Assembly (NCBI GenBank): GCA_947243795.1
Contig: OX365941.1
Location: 248,001-312,000, forward strand
Reading direction: 5' to 3'
DNA from: Saccharomyces uvarum
Taxonomy: Eukaryota; Ascomycota; Saccharomycetes; Saccharomycetales; Saccharomycetaceae
DNA length: 64,000 nucleotides
Position 1 is the stretch's first letter. Each line of letters opens with the position of its first letter. A program made the translations under genes and the position numbers. Shown piece by piece: positions 19,896 through 30,084 of the stretch. Under the pieces are notes generated by a model. It was given only the letters and a program-made list of their open reading frames with translations. It ran no database searches and had not been told where the DNA came from.

Positions 19896-20427
19896 TTTTT
19901 TCTTTTTAAATATTTACTTTACTACTTGAGGCTCTTCTCCTAGAGATTTACAAGACCCAGTAGCCGGCAAGAATTAAAGTAACAGTCCGATTTATTAGAT
20001 GTTTTGTATTGTTTTCTTTCTTATATATGGATCCTTCATCCTTATTTTCTCCATCCCTTGTTCGCTCGCAACGACAAAAACCACTGAACCAAGATGCCTT
20101 GCGGTCAGAATAACTTTCAATGAAATGATGCAGCAATACAAAGCTCGAAAGGCTTGCTATGGATTCTTAATTAGTTAGACGGTCTACGAAGGTAAGACCT
20201 TGTGGATTTGCTGTGTCTCTTAGCATTGTCAACAAAAAATACGGCTATATAAGAATAAAGTCAAAACATATATCATTATTTCGTAGTTATATAATAACGT
20301 CCGTTCGTTATAGAAAGAGTACAAAAACATTAGGATGGTAAGCATCACTGTTAAGAAGTAGGTATATTGTTGATCTACACCGAAATCAAAATAGTAAGAA
20401 GAAAAAACATTTGTCATTATTATCATA
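19896..20427. promoter_or_regulatory. NNR1 promoter / GCR2 3' spacer
   Basis: A 532-base gap. Short minus-strand frames (19948-20136, 20229-20426) have no protein-like features. No promoter motif that I can name with confidence and no RNA gene is seen. Confidence 0.5.
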
Positions 20428-22035
20428 TCATCTTTGTAAATCCCTCAACATACTTCTAACACAGCCCATGTCTTCAATTAACATTTTTCTTAACCACTGG
20501 GTCTCTTGACGTTGTAATTCTAATTCCCTCTCCAATTGCATAATTCTTTGGCCCTTCTCAGAAACAATAGAGTCATAGGCTTCTTTCAAAGGGCGTATTA
20601 CCGCTTCTGTGTCCATTGGTGCAATATTATTTGGAGGATTTAGGTCAACTTTCATTTGAGTATTGGTTGTGTTTAGATTGGTATCTGTGCCGTCATTTAT
20701 CAAAGCACCATCGCTTGTTGTTATTGGTCTCTGTCTTTTATTTGTGTTTGTTAATTGTAAGAGTTCTTCAACTGCTTCATCGTCCAAAGTATTAACATCA
20801 AGTGACCCCAATGATCTTCGTTTCCATGAATGTGATCCATTATTGGTCATTGTATTATAGCCCATGCTACTATTGTTTGCAGCATTTGGATTCAGATCAG
20901 CATGGCCCAAGCCAAATTCAAATCCGCCTGATCCGGGACTGGTTGGTTGTGTGTAATATCCTGTCAATGAACGAGAGTTGACGTCTTGTGATAGTGTTTG
21001 TAATCGTCTTTGTAACTGCTGAGATAATGAAGGGTCGAATAGCATATTGGTTCCCGGGTTGCTTATCGTTGCGTTATTAAATGTGCTTGTATCGGCAATG
21101 CTATTTCTTTCCTTATTAGCGTTTTTGTTGTTTTTCCCATTTTTGGCGTTTTTAGCCACTCTAGTACCTCTTTTTTTCGTTCGATTGGTCGATGCATTCT
21201 TATTTACATAGTTATTTTTAATACTATTCGCATTGCTGATGCTGCCATTGTTCCCATTATTATTCCCATTATTTATTCCTTGCAACTCTGATGGGGAACC
21301 CTTAGTAGATGTGTTTAAAGAGTTTCCCTTCCTGCGTCCTTGAGTTAAAATTTGGCCAGTCTGTGGATCGAATACGGTAAATATACTCATTGAGACTAAT
21401 CGCCATAATTCATCATTTTCTAATTCAGTGTCAGACTTAATTTGCCAAAGTCTTTCATCCAATCGGCGGAAATACTTTGCATAAGGACTAGCCTCAAAAC
21501 TTAATTCTAGCTCTTTGACGATTTGTTGAAACCTTTGATATAGTTCGATTGCCGATTTTGGTGAGGTAGATCTATCATCGATTGATCCTGATGATAGTGT
21601 AGCATTATAGAGTTTTGATATTTTGGCAAAAAGTTGAGAATATTGAGCCTGCGTGTAAATTCCATTGGACGTCGTACTAGAGCTCGCGTTGTTCCCGTTG
21701 TTAGTGTGATTGCTGGTATTGCTTATAGCAGAAGTGGAGCTTGAGTTACCGTTCGGCGTTGCAGTAGCACTGTCTGAGTTGGTTTTCGCCAGAGCATTAC
21801 TGCCATTGCTAGTAATAATCTCATCAATATTAGGTGTGCCATCAGACCCCACTAACCCTGCCGGATTAGTAATCCCTGTACTAACCATACCGTTGACCAT
21901 ACCAGACGGGGTATTCGTCGCTGTTTGCGGTGAGTTTGTAACACTCTGTAAAGATGCGCCGCTAATGACAGACTCATTAGAAAGTAAATTGTAAGCTCTG
22001 ATTATAAATACATCTAACTTCGATTGGTGATGCAT
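20428..22035 (-). CDS. GCR2: Gcr2, glycolytic gene activator
   Basis: Transcriptional co-activator that binds Gcr1 and, with Rap1 and Tye7, drives glycolytic and some ribosomal-protein genes. It does not bind DNA itself. The 535-residue product is one longer than the reference. The N-terminal part is Asn/Ser/Thr-rich, with a conserved helical block at about 130-225 (QYSQLFAKISKLYNATL... then VFDPQTGQILTQGRRKGNS). A basic TKKRGTRVAKNAKNGK stretch may be the NLS. The C-terminal 60 residues form a clear coiled coil (IVSEKGQRIMQLERELELQRQ) that mediates contact with Gcr1. Confidence 0.96.
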   Translation of the reverse strand: MHHQSKLDVFIIRAYNLLSNESVISGASLQSVTNSPQTATNTPSGMVNGMVSTGITNPAGLVGSDGTPNIDEIITSNGSNALAKTNSDSATATPNGNSSSTSAISNTSNHTNNGNNASSSTTSNGIYTQAQYSQLFAKISKLYNATLSSGSIDDRSTSPKSAIELYQRFQQIVKELELSFEASPYAKYFRRLDERLWQIKSDTELENDELWRLVSMSIFTVFDPQTGQILTQGRRKGNSLNTSTKGSPSELQGINNGNNNGNNGSISNANSIKNNYVNKNASTNRTKKRGTRVAKNAKNGKNNKNANKERNSIADTSTFNNATISNPGTNMLFDPSLSQQLQRRLQTLSQDVNSRSLTGYYTQPTSPGSGGFEFGLGHADLNPNAANNSSMGYNTMTNNGSHSWKRRSLGSLDVNTLDDEAVEELLQLTNTNKRQRPITTSDGALINDGTDTNLNTTNTQMKVDLNPPNNIAPMDTEAVIRPLKEAYDSIVSEKGQRIMQLERELELQRQETQWLRKMLIEDMGCVRSMLRDLQR

Positions 22036-23091
22036 AATGTGAGTTTAACCTTTCGTCTAATACTCTCTGTGTACTTGGGTTCTCTTTCAACTTCTTGGTT
22101 TGTTTTCCCATTCAGTCTACGGGTAAGAATGTTAGGAAGTTGAATACAAATTGTTTGCACCTTCGTAGATGCGTGATTGATTATTGTGTTTAGCGGACAA
22201 CCTTTCCAGTAATCGCGGTATTTGGAGAATAAATGTCGTGAAAATTTTATTTTGGACAAATTGACGAAAAAATAGCAATACGAGGCTGTTACCCGCATGG
22301 CCTATTATTGAAAAGGTATATATTAATATATATAATCAAGTAGTCATTAGGTCGACGACATCCAAGTGAGGACTCGTTATTACCAATAGCATGTGATTTC
22401 TTATAGTAGCATAGAGGTGAAAATATTACATTGAAGTTGATACGGATATATACTTCTATAAAAATGAGATCTGGAATAAAAGTAAAGCTACTATATAAAA
22501 AGGCAGAATATCCACAAGTAAAAATATAAAAACTGGGAAAGGAATAAAAAGTTAGCAACACAAAGAGAGAATATAGATGCTCTCTTTTAAAAGATTAGTT
22601 GGATTTGGCCTTATCTAGCACTCGCGTAGTAAAATGACAGCAATCATACTGAAAATAATTCGATTAAAGTCGTGTGGCTTTTTTTCTATCCTCTTTGCCT
22701 TATCCATATTAGGGTGAATGATGTGGAATAAATGGAGCAAGGGAAAAGGATAGGGAAGTTGTAGTAGAGTGGGGTAGATATCCGAATGATAGTAAAAAGA
22801 AAAATAGTGGATTTTGTTCATAGTACAATTCATAATGGACGGAAGGAAAAAGAAACTTGTGATATATGCACGTTGCAATGTAACGGTAAGATATTTTATA
22901 GTGGTTGGAGAGAGAAAAATACTATTATTAATATTAGTGAGTTTAGAAAAGTTGTTATAACAAATAATAAAAGAAAAAAGAAAATGCGACAGAAATTATT
23001 ATTTTTATTGTAGTGAAAAAAAAAAGAAGGAAAACAATGCACATGATGAGCTACATGTAAGACAAAAAGAAGGAATTTTCAAAAACTTTCT
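22036..23091. promoter_or_regulatory. GCR2 promoter and WHI3 3' region
   Basis: A gene-free spacer of 1056 bases. It holds a Reb1 site (22289-22295) and an exact match to the ARS consensus at 22521-22531 (minus-strand sense TTTTATATTTT); such matches are frequent by chance in AT-rich DNA. Small frames across 22289-23013 lack protein-like composition and are not credited. Confidence 0.5.
22289..22295. promoter_or_regulatory. Reb1 site in GCR2 promoter
   Basis: TTACCCG is the exact core of the general regulatory factor Reb1, 254 bases upstream of the GCR2 ATG. Reb1 positions nucleosome-free promoter DNA or blocks read-through transcription. Confidence 0.6.
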
Positions 23092-24427
23092 TTAGTTCTT
23101 TATATGGCCGACATCAGAATTGTAGCTTGAAAGCATATTTACATTAGGATTTGGGTTATTGGTGCCTCCTCTCCTGCTATTTGGTCCTCTAACACCCAGT
23201 GGGTTCTTTGAAAAGCTTAATCTTATACCTCCTTTACTACTTACTGTAGAACGAGGTAATTGTCTACCATATAATTCGGCTAATGCTCTTGTCGCAAAAC
23301 TAACATCATCGAATTCAACAAAACACATTGGGCCATGGCTATGGCCATTAGACGTAGTATTTTTGTTTCTGAATGACAATCGTCTGAAACCTTCCTGTCC
23401 GGAAAATAACTGTCTTAGTTCTTGTTCGGTAGCGTCTGATGGTAAATTCCCGACATAAAGAGTATTGCAGGGTGGGTTTTGATCAGCTGGGTTAGCAGGC
23501 GGTGGAATTCTCGCTAATAGTGATAAATCAGCCTGAGAAATTGAAGCAGACCCTGTAATATTAGAAGATAATGAGGTAGTGGAATTATTTTTATGTGAAT
23601 TTCTGCTTGAACTTAGTCTTGCTGGTGGTACTTTTTGAGGGGTACTACTTTGATTCACCGGATACATATGCTCTGGTTGAGGTTGTTGCATGAATCTATT
23701 TTGCTTTTGAGGTGTGATATTCATATCAGAAGCGTTAACCATATTTGACATATGTTGTGTTTGAGAAGACATCAATCCATATGGAGGCATTGAATTCGAA
23801 GATGAAAGGGAAGCGTTCATTGCATTACCCATTTGCATCATTGGTTGTTGAGAGTTGTTGGAAAGTGCGGTAGAGGTGCTTGTGGTATTGGTAGTTCCAT
23901 TATTGGAAATAGCATTGGCATTTGTATTGTTATTAACAGGTACGATAGCTGTTGATGCGGCAGAAGGCAAAAAGAACGAAGAGCCGTGTTGAGATACTGA
24001 AGTGTTTCCCCATTCTAAAGTTGGTGTGGAAGGTTGGGGAGTACTCATATAACCGTTAATGCTGGAAGGTATACCACTTGTGCCCCATATCTTTTCGTTG
24101 ATTTCAGTATTATCTCTCAAGAGAAAAGATTGGCCAATGTCAGACGGTTCAACGGACAAATCTTGGTGTGATTGGTTAGAGTGTAACCCAATACCTTGAC
24201 CTTGTGAAGATAACGGTACTGAAGAATTCATTTGTTGTTGGTTAGATTGTTGAGGTGAATGTTCCTGAGACGGTTGTTGATGTTGATGTTGATGATGTAG
24301 TTGTTGTTGCTGCTGTTGTTGCTGTTGCTGTTGCTGTTGCTGTTGTTGTTGCTGTTGCTGTTGCTGTTGCTGTTGTTGTTGTTGTTGTTGCTGTTGCTGT
24401 TGCTGTTGCTGTTGTGTTTCCTGCTGT

Positions 24428-24517
<90 letters not shown>

Positions 24518-25266
24518 GACTGCTGTGGGGTTAGAGGAGAATCATTGGAGAATGGATCACTAAATGAAAACCTTGACCTTTGAGATAATAAACTTGGCCT
24601 TTTTATTGCTGAGTTTGGATTATTCAATTTAGAGTTTTCGTTGAAAATATTAGATGACGGGAACGATACTAAATTGTTTGTTGTCTCGTCTATTATTTCT
24701 ACCGTAGTCTTATTTGGGAAACTAGGGCCAAATAGCTCATCTTTGGAATTCAAAATAACGGCATAATTAACCGCTAGGTTTAACAATTCAAACTTGGCAA
24801 TTATATACACATCATTTTCGTCTTCTAGAGAACCATTAACAAGACTTGATGAAGAATTTCTTGTTTGCAATTCTATACTTTTCACGCCTTCCGCAAGAGC
24901 GAAAATTGCATAACATTCTCTGATGGTAATATCCCTAGGTATGTTCGATAGTTGTAAGCAGTAGCTGCCCTGAATAGTGTCATTGTTACTGTTATTACCT
25001 GCCATGTCCTGTGGCATAATGTTATTGCCAAGGGCAAGTGTATTTAGCATAGAGGATATCGCTAAAGGTGAATTTGTATCATTCAAATACAAATCTCCGC
25101 TGCCACTTCCCCTAGCGGATGCATCGTGTACATGGGAAGAATTGTTCAGATTCAAACTAGAACGATGACTAGGAGAAATATTGTGGGTATTTGTGGCACT
25201 CGACACAATATTGTCGTTACTGGACGCAAATGACCCCGTTTGTTCAAAATAAACAGAGTTCTGCAT
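23092..25266 (-). CDS. WHI3: Whi3, RNA-binding cell-size and pheromone-memory regulator
   Basis: Cytoplasmic RNA-binding protein that holds back CLN3 mRNA at Start and forms super-assemblies (a 'mnemon') that encode memory of failed mating. A C-terminal RRM (about residues 599-685) shows NTLYVGNLPSDATEQELRQLF as RNP2 region and a CFVEFDDVSFATRALAEL RNP1 side. A weaker RRM-like block sits at CLQLSNIPRDITIRECYAIF. The striking feature is polyglutamine: 32 Q (bases 24516-24421), then Glu-Thr, then 38 Q (24414-24301), encoded by mixed CAA and CAG. A Gln/His-rich stretch follows. The length of 724 exceeds the remembered 661, largely through this tract. Confidence 0.95.
24301..24516 (-). repeat. 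Interrupted CAA/CAG repeat coding polyglutamine in WHI3
   Basis: Seventy-two in-phase codons: 32 glutamines, one Glu, one Thr, 38 glutamines. CAG and CAA alternate irregularly, with a run of twelve pure CAA at 24481-24516. Mixed codons usually reflect older, stabilised repeats, while the pure run is the part most likely to vary in length. Confidence 0.95.
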
Positions 25267-25942
25267 GCTGAAGAGAAAAAACTAGAGCTTTTTTCCTGTG
25301 AAATTAATTGGTAAAAGCTGGTCTTAAACAAAGAGGTTCTCCGATAAATATACTTCGCAAAAATTGATGGATAGAAAACGTTCCGAATGAAATGACGTAG
25401 TCGGTTGAGGGAATGCTAGGAAACAAATGGAAATACGGGAAAGAAAGAAACAGGCACGGAATGTTTTGAAGTATACACGGCTTATTTTCTCTTTTAATGC
25501 TAATTGATTGAATAAAGAGAAGACAGAAGGGAAATTGACACGTAAAAAGTATGGATTCTGGATAAACAACTGTGCGTGAGCAGCGTTTTAAAAGCCTTTT
25601 TGTTTTAGAGGACTCTGTTTGTTTGAGGAGGCCGCTTCAATCTAGTGGTTAAACTTGTTTATTCCGGCTTACATGGTCGTGTTTGTTTTTTCTTTTGACC
25701 TCTTTTGCCCGAAAAGGTCCAAAACAACAAGAAAAAAACAAGCGTTTAGTTACCCTGCTAATGCGGGTAACTCAGTAATCTTAAAATGTGAAGAATAAGA
25801 TGCACGAAGAGAACATATATTGAAAGAATAAACGTACTGAAAATTATTAGCCAGCTTTTAACAGCAGCTCTGTTTTCTTTGTTTTGTTAAATAGATAAAA
25901 CAATGGTAAACAAACTTGGTATATTCACGTAACGAAAAAAAA
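25267..25942. promoter_or_regulatory. WHI3 promoter / SLZ1 3' spacer
   Basis: A gap of 676 bases between tandem minus-strand genes. Its notable element is the inverted Reb1-like pair at 25748-25772. Frames such as 25324-25569 show no protein-like features. No RNA gene is recognised. Confidence 0.5.
25748..25772. promoter_or_regulatory. Inverted Reb1-like site pair
   Basis: AGTTACCC, nine bases, then GGGTAACT: perfect 8-base arms. The second arm is preceded by C (GCGGGTAA), giving an exact Reb1 core (CGGGTAA); the first arm (TTACCCT) differs in one base. It lies about 190 bases beyond the SLZ1 stop and 480 upstream of WHI3, so a roadblock terminator or a promoter boundary are both possible. 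Confidence 0.55.
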
Positions 25943-26839
25943 TTAAGCTGGAGTTTGGTAGCAACAAGTGGGGAATTCGGACCAGCGGGCCACTTGTTGA
26001 CCGGTTACCCCGTTAACTGAAAGCTGTTGACCCTTCGTGCACAGTACTTCTAGTCCTGTGATAACACTCTTGACTTTGTTTGAGTATTCTGCCTCTAGTT
26101 GGAGTAGTTTTTTACCTCTTTGACTCTGGTCTAGAGATGAGGCGGAGATTTTGTGATCTTGATCTATCAACGCAATTGAATTGAATGGAAGCAGTTCGTC
26201 GAAGTTGATATTGTATTTAGAATCTGGCACTGTGGATACTGTAGTCGCATTACTGATCGTACTGCAATTTGACCAACGACGTTCCCACGAGGTGAACTCT
26301 GTGTCCTGTAGAAAAGAGGTATTATCTTTAGTGACGTTAAGAATATTGTCGTTGAAAAGTTCTGACAATTGGACATTCAAAGGATTATATGTTTGAATAG
26401 CTTGATCTATCATGATTTTAGTTCCAATTTCAGACTCTATCTCAACATCTGCTCCCGACTGGGATTTCGAGTTGAAGTTTTCGTCTGGAATGTTGTGATT
26501 ATTACTTGGCGAATGTGGTTCTTTAAAACGGAACTCCCTTGTTGCCGGCAACTTTTTTTGTTCTTTTAACTTTTTGTCATCTCTTTTGTATTTATCTTTT
26601 TCTGTTTCTTTTGGCTTTTCCTTCTCCTTCTTAATCATGTTTTTCCTTTTGTTTTTGTTCATTCTCTCCAAGAATTTTTTCCTCTCTTCATTGAAGGCTT
26701 TTAGATTTTCTCTTTCCCTTTTACCATTATCTTGCTGCTCAAAATTCCCACCTTTTGATCTGTTCTTAGTTATTTGTTTGTCCTTTGGTAGTTTTGCCTC
26801 GCATTTCTTGTAACCTATAATCTGATCTACTTTATTCAT
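25943..26839 (-). CDS. SLZ1: Slz1, sporulation protein of the m6A methyltransferase complex
   Basis: Meiosis-specific partner of Mum2 and Ime4 in the complex that methylates adenosine in meiotic mRNA; it promotes nuclear or nucleolar localisation. The 298 residues compare with 300 in the family. The first 110 residues are extremely basic (KKKRER-type runs such as [20 protein letters not shown]), consistent with nuclear import. A leucine-zipper-like helix is seen near residues 245-270 ([23 protein letters not shown]). An exact URS1 lies 139 bases upstream, fitting its early meiotic expression. Confidence 0.9.
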   Translation of the reverse strand: MNKVDQIIGYKKCEAKLPKDKQITKNRSKGGNFEQQDNGKRERENLKAFNEERKKFLERMNKNKRKNMIKKEKEKPKETEKDKYKRDDKKLKEQKKLPATREFRFKEPHSPSNNHNIPDENFNSKSQSGADVEIESEIGTKIMIDQAIQTYNPLNVQLSELFNDNILNVTKDNTSFLQDTEFTSWERRWSNCSTISNATTVSTVPDSKYNINFDELLPFNSIALIDQDHKISASSLDQSQRGKKLLQLEAEYSNKVKSVITGLEVLCTKGQQLSVNGVTGQQVARWSEFPTCCYQTPA

Positions 26840-26977
26840 TATGACTAGGAATAGTTATTTTTTGCTTTGTTCAACACCGATGAGAGATACGGGAGACGAT
26901 TAACGATCTTATGTTTTGTGGCATTCTGCTGAGGCTGAATTATTTATACGATTGTTTCGGGACCCGACTAGAGTTCA

Positions 26978-26987
26978 TCGGCGGCTA
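26978..26987 (-). promoter_or_regulatory. URS1 (Ume6 site) upstream of SLZ1
   Basis: TCGGCGGCTA on the plus strand is the exact complement of the URS1 core. It is 139 bases upstream of the SLZ1 start, in the 388-base spacer between YNL195C and SLZ1. Expected to give vegetative repression and Ime1-dependent meiotic induction. Confidence 0.9.
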
Positions 26988-27227
26988 TTCTTGATGCCGG
27001 CACCCTCCCCCACCCCCCCTCCTTCGCTCCCGTTGCCGGAACGTGGATCATCCGGGCAAGAAACTCCACCTCGTAGCGTACGAGAGGATGTAGATGATAA
27101 GGTTGTTTGGGGTACTAATAGAATTGGCCGTTATTACATCACTACATAAAAAATTATACATAAAATGTTTGAAAAATGGATAGAAATGGCAGGGGAAGAC
27201 AAGAGAAACTAAGTTCTTGCTCCGAAA

Positions 27228-28010
27228 CTAATTACGCAGGACTTCGTTCTTCGCATTGGAAATATCAGGATCAGCGTTATTTTGATCCGACGAAGGATAA
27301 GCTTTATCTGTGGCATAGTTTCTTGGCACAGTATGTTGATCATTCATTCCATACTGGTAGTTTTTTCTTCCTTCAGTTATTTGAGTGGCAGATGAAATGT
27401 CTGCTGGGGAACCGTGAGTATGAACAGTATACGAAGAAGCACAGTTGTCGCTTGTTTCGTCTCTCACCATGTGCTCATTATAGCTATCTAGAGGGGCCGC
27501 TTGCGGATGCATCATGTCTTGGTCGTTAGTGCCGGTGCCGAAGGATGAGATATTACTCCACGCATCAATATGGTGAGGCTCACTTCGAGGCGAACCTGCG
27601 CCTGGAATACGTTGGTTCATAGAACTGTTGAAGTGCGGCATGGATGTGTCTTGACAACCAACGGGCAAAGTCTTGCTATTCATTCTTGCCTCAGTCATTT
27701 TACTAGTATCAAAACTTGCTAGCGTAGACCTTGCGTGATTGTCGTGATCAGAAACTACTTTATTGGTGACTTTTCCACAACCTGGAATACCAACGGCGCC
27801 AGCACCAGTTTTCAAAGTAGGACCAGAACATTCACTTGGCAACATCCCGGAATGTTGGTGATGAGATGAAGAGTGGTCACCATGATGAGGGTATTTAAGA
27901 TCGTGTGCCTGGCCGCAGCCGGGAATGCCAGTCATTTTTTCCTCTGTCTGGTCCATCTTGGTATCGTCATCATCGCAATATGCTTGAGCGGATTGACCCA
28001 AACCTAGCAT
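27228..28010 (-). CDS. YNL195C: YNL195C, stress-related protein with IPGCG motifs
   Basis: Protein of unknown function, with some similarity to Hbt1 in S. cerevisiae as I recall. Repeated IPGCG/IPGAG boxes are seen ([36 protein letters not shown]), with a His/Ser-rich linker between. The ATG at 28010 (MLGLGQSAQ) gives 260 residues, matching the remembered 261. The frame is also open to an ATG at 28127 (299 residues), but that extension ([15 protein letters not shown]) is translated pyrimidine tract between a branch-point and an acceptor motif, so I prefer the shorter form. A 4-codon out-of-frame ATG just upstream overlaps the start. It lies in tandem behind YNL194C, with which it is said to share regulation. 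Confidence 0.8.
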   Translation of the reverse strand: MLGLGQSAQAYCDDDDTKMDQTEEKMTGIPGCGQAHDLKYPHHGDHSSSHHQHSGMLPSECSGPTLKTGAGAVGIPGCGKVTNKVVSDHDNHARSTLASFDTSKMTEARMNSKTLPVGCQDTSMPHFNSSMNQRIPGAGSPRSEPHHIDAWSNISSFGTGTNDQDMMHPQAAPLDSYNEHMVRDETSDNCASSYTVHTHGSPADISSATQITEGRKNYQYGMNDQHTVPRNYATDKAYPSSDQNNADPDISNAKNEVLRN

Positions 28011-28083
28011 TCTGTCATAGGACTTTTCTGTATGGTATCCAAACCCAGGCTCCGTAGTTTCTTCGGTTTTGTTTGAATTATTA

Positions 28084-28196
28084 CTATTAAGATTAAGAGA
28101 GAAAGAAAATGAGTTAGTAAGATGCACGTGATGGATTGAGCGGGTTATGAAACAATTTCTTTTTACTAAAAGGTGTCATTTATATTGTTGACATAC
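28084..28196 (-). other. Candidate 5'-UTR intron of YNL195C
   Basis: On the minus strand: donor GTATGT at 28196-28191, branch point TACTAAC at 28119-28113, a pyrimidine-rich stretch, and acceptor TAG ending at 28084. All three match the yeast consensus exactly. The intron would be 113 bases, with 30 bases from branch A to acceptor, both typical. No ATG occurs between 28197 and the YNL194C stop, so exon 1 would be non-coding. Transcription was not seen; this is inference from motifs. Confidence 0.6.
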
Positions 28197-28356
28197 AATA
28201 ATATTATAGTTAGAAAAATTAAAAAGATTAAGAATCGGGCGAAAAATCAAAAGTGGGTACGGTTATGTTAATATTAGGGAGAAAGCGGGGGTTGTTGAAG
28301 CAATTAATTGATTTTTTTTTATGCTTTTTGTGTCCTAGAAGACGATGAGGGGGGTA

Positions 28357-29268
28357 TTAAACTACGGCGGGTAAATTCCGTTCGGTGTAAACGCTCTCTT
28401 CCTGAACCTGATTCGGTTCATCGCCCGGAGTAGTGATGGTTCTCTTCTTTGTCCTCAACTTTTTGAAAAACCTGCCGTTACGGCGAGGCTGCTGTTGAAC
28501 TTCTGGAACGGGGACAGGAGTAGAGACCCCTTCGTTTGTTGGGTAAGCAGAGGCAACCGGAGTCGGTGTCTGTGAGTCCGTCGTCTTGGTGGAAGCGAAA
28601 CTGCGGTCGTAGATGTACTCATTTCTCTTGTAGGTAGCCGCCATGATCGTAGAGTAAACGGCGTTTACCATCAACAAGAACACTGTCGTCCAAATAAGTC
28701 CGAAGTTCTTCGGGCCCAGCCTAGCCTCGCGATCTTGATGGTGAAATGCCCTGACCGCCTTGGCGTAACAACCAGTGTACAGGCAAGCGGAAAGGGTCAT
28801 GAAGAACAAGGTGATCCAGCTCATCGCCGTCATCAACGAGGCGGTGGGCCTTGTATACTTGATCAAGCTGACAATAACACAGACCAGCGTGATAAGTAAG
28901 AAGAAGAGCGCGATCAAAAGCATTGCCCAGCCCACTCTAGATAGGTAATAGTACGCGTTTCTGTCGTTCAAAAAGGTGGAGGGCATGAGGGTGAAACTAC
29001 CAAAATTGTCCCTGGGGGAAAACGGCTGCGCGGCCATCTTCGAGGAGCAGTTCGCGGCCTGGCCGCCCTGCCAACCACACCAGTTGTAGTTATACCATCT
29101 GGTCACGGAGGGCGCCGAGTTAAAGCCCGACGTGGATGCCTGGAACCAATAAAAATTCTTTAACACTCCCGTGTTTTTGGCGCCTGCCAATATCAAAAAA
29201 AATGTCAACAATGTAGCACCTAGTAGAAAGAAAAGGTTAATAAAAAACACAAACTTTTTGTATGACAT
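28357..29268 (-). CDS. YNL194C: YNL194C, Sur7-family eisosome-associated membrane protein
   Basis: Cortical plasma-membrane protein related to Sur7, Fmp45 and Pun1, found in MCC/eisosome patches and linked to sporulation and sphingolipid content. Four hydrophobic segments are visible at about residues 5-29, 113-136, 144-167 and 189-212, the claudin-like Sur7 topology. The first extracellular loop carries WYNYNWCGW with a second Cys near 74, a family hallmark. The cytoplasmic tail is basic and Pro/Gln-rich. The 303 residues compare with 301. The gene is GC-rich for the region. Three AGGGG stress cores and a TATATAA lie upstream. Confidence 0.93.
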   Translation of the reverse strand: MSYKKFVFFINLFFLLGATLLTFFLILAGAKNTGVLKNFYWFQASTSGFNSAPSVTRWYNYNWCGWQGGQAANCSSKMAAQPFSPRDNFGSFTLMPSTFLNDRNAYYYLSRVGWAMLLIALFFLLITLVCVIVSLIKYTRPTASLMTAMSWITLFFMTLSACLYTGCYAKAVRAFHHQDREARLGPKNFGLIWTTVFLLMVNAVYSTIMAATYKRNEYIYDRSFASTKTTDSQTPTPVASAYPTNEGVSTPVPVPEVQQQPRRNGRFFKKLRTKKRTITTPGDEPNQVQEESVYTERNLPAVV

Positions 29269-30084
29269 TGCTTATTGGAAAATTAAAATATGAGGGTATA
29301 TACTTAGTGCCTTGTTGTGCTAGTTAGCAATCTAATGTTGTTGCTACTGCTTTTTGCTGTTTACAAATAATTACAATTATATAACCCTACAAGGGGGCAA
29401 ATCCAAGAAAGTACCACCTGTGATCTTCCGCACACTCCAAGGGCCCGGGATCTAGCGTATGTATTTATATTGAAATTAAGGGATGGCAGTCGGGGGGGTA
29501 GAAGTGGAAGGGAATCTCCATCCATTCTTCCGCTCATCCTCACCCTGCAGGACGTTGGTCAGCGGCAGAAATCACGAGGGGAATTCAGGACACTCCGACA
29601 TACAGGGATACCCTTTTATATTGCAACCCCCGACCCTTAATAGCGGCTTCGGAGCCATTTTGTTCTACAACCATAAGTAGAAATAGAATCCTTTGCATTG
29701 CGCCCACAGTAGCGCGGCCGCACAGCCGTGCGGCCCAGGGGGCCGCCGCTTCCCTTTCGAGGAGTTAGTACGGTGCGGGGCAGCAACTTACCCCGTGGTG
29801 CAGTGTTGTATATCGTGTCATGTTATATTGTGATGGATTCTGCTGCTGTTGCTGTTGCTGTTGCTATTGCTACTGCTATTGTCCATTCTGACGCTCTGTA
29901 TGATACGCTAGTTCTCGCAGTTGCATACGTAATTTCAAAATTTCAGCTTTCCTTTATTTTCTTAATTTGGCTTCCCGTCAATGCGGGTTTTACTAGGATG
30001 AAAAAACTACAGATGTGAACAAAGTGCAGAGGTGATTGTTTGGCTGTTCAGCAGCCAAGAGAAGGGAAGCTCATATGTTAATCG
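29269..30084. promoter_or_regulatory. Divergent YNL194C/YNL193W promoter with three STRE cores
   Basis: An 816-base spacer. AGGGG cores lie at 29392-29396, 29577-29581 and 29737-29741, that is 124, 309 and 469 bases from the YNL194C start. A TATATAA on the minus strand is at 29383-29377. This suits the Msn2/4-dependent stress induction reported for YNL194C. It includes a GC-rich patch near 29705-29760 and a short CTGTTG repeat near 29840-29880. Confidence 0.6.

Noticed and set aside
22521-22531. Exact ARS consensus between GCR2 and WHI3
   Set aside because: Such 11-mers occur often by chance in AT-rich DNA, and I recall no origin at this syntenic place. Kept only as a note.
24255-24563. Long plus-strand frames of poly-Leu and poly-Val opposite WHI3
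   Set aside because: They are the mirror of the CAA/CAG polyglutamine tract in other frames, with no other protein feature.
29764-29770. TACTAAC on the minus strand upstream of YNL194C
   Set aside because: No suitable acceptor lies within the normal distance downstream; the first YAG is over 100 bases away, and the donor would be only GTATGC.
29811-29830. TGTTGTATATCG resembling the start of a sigma LTR
   Set aside because: The similarity ends after a few bases, and no matching end or target duplication is seen. No LTR is called in the window.
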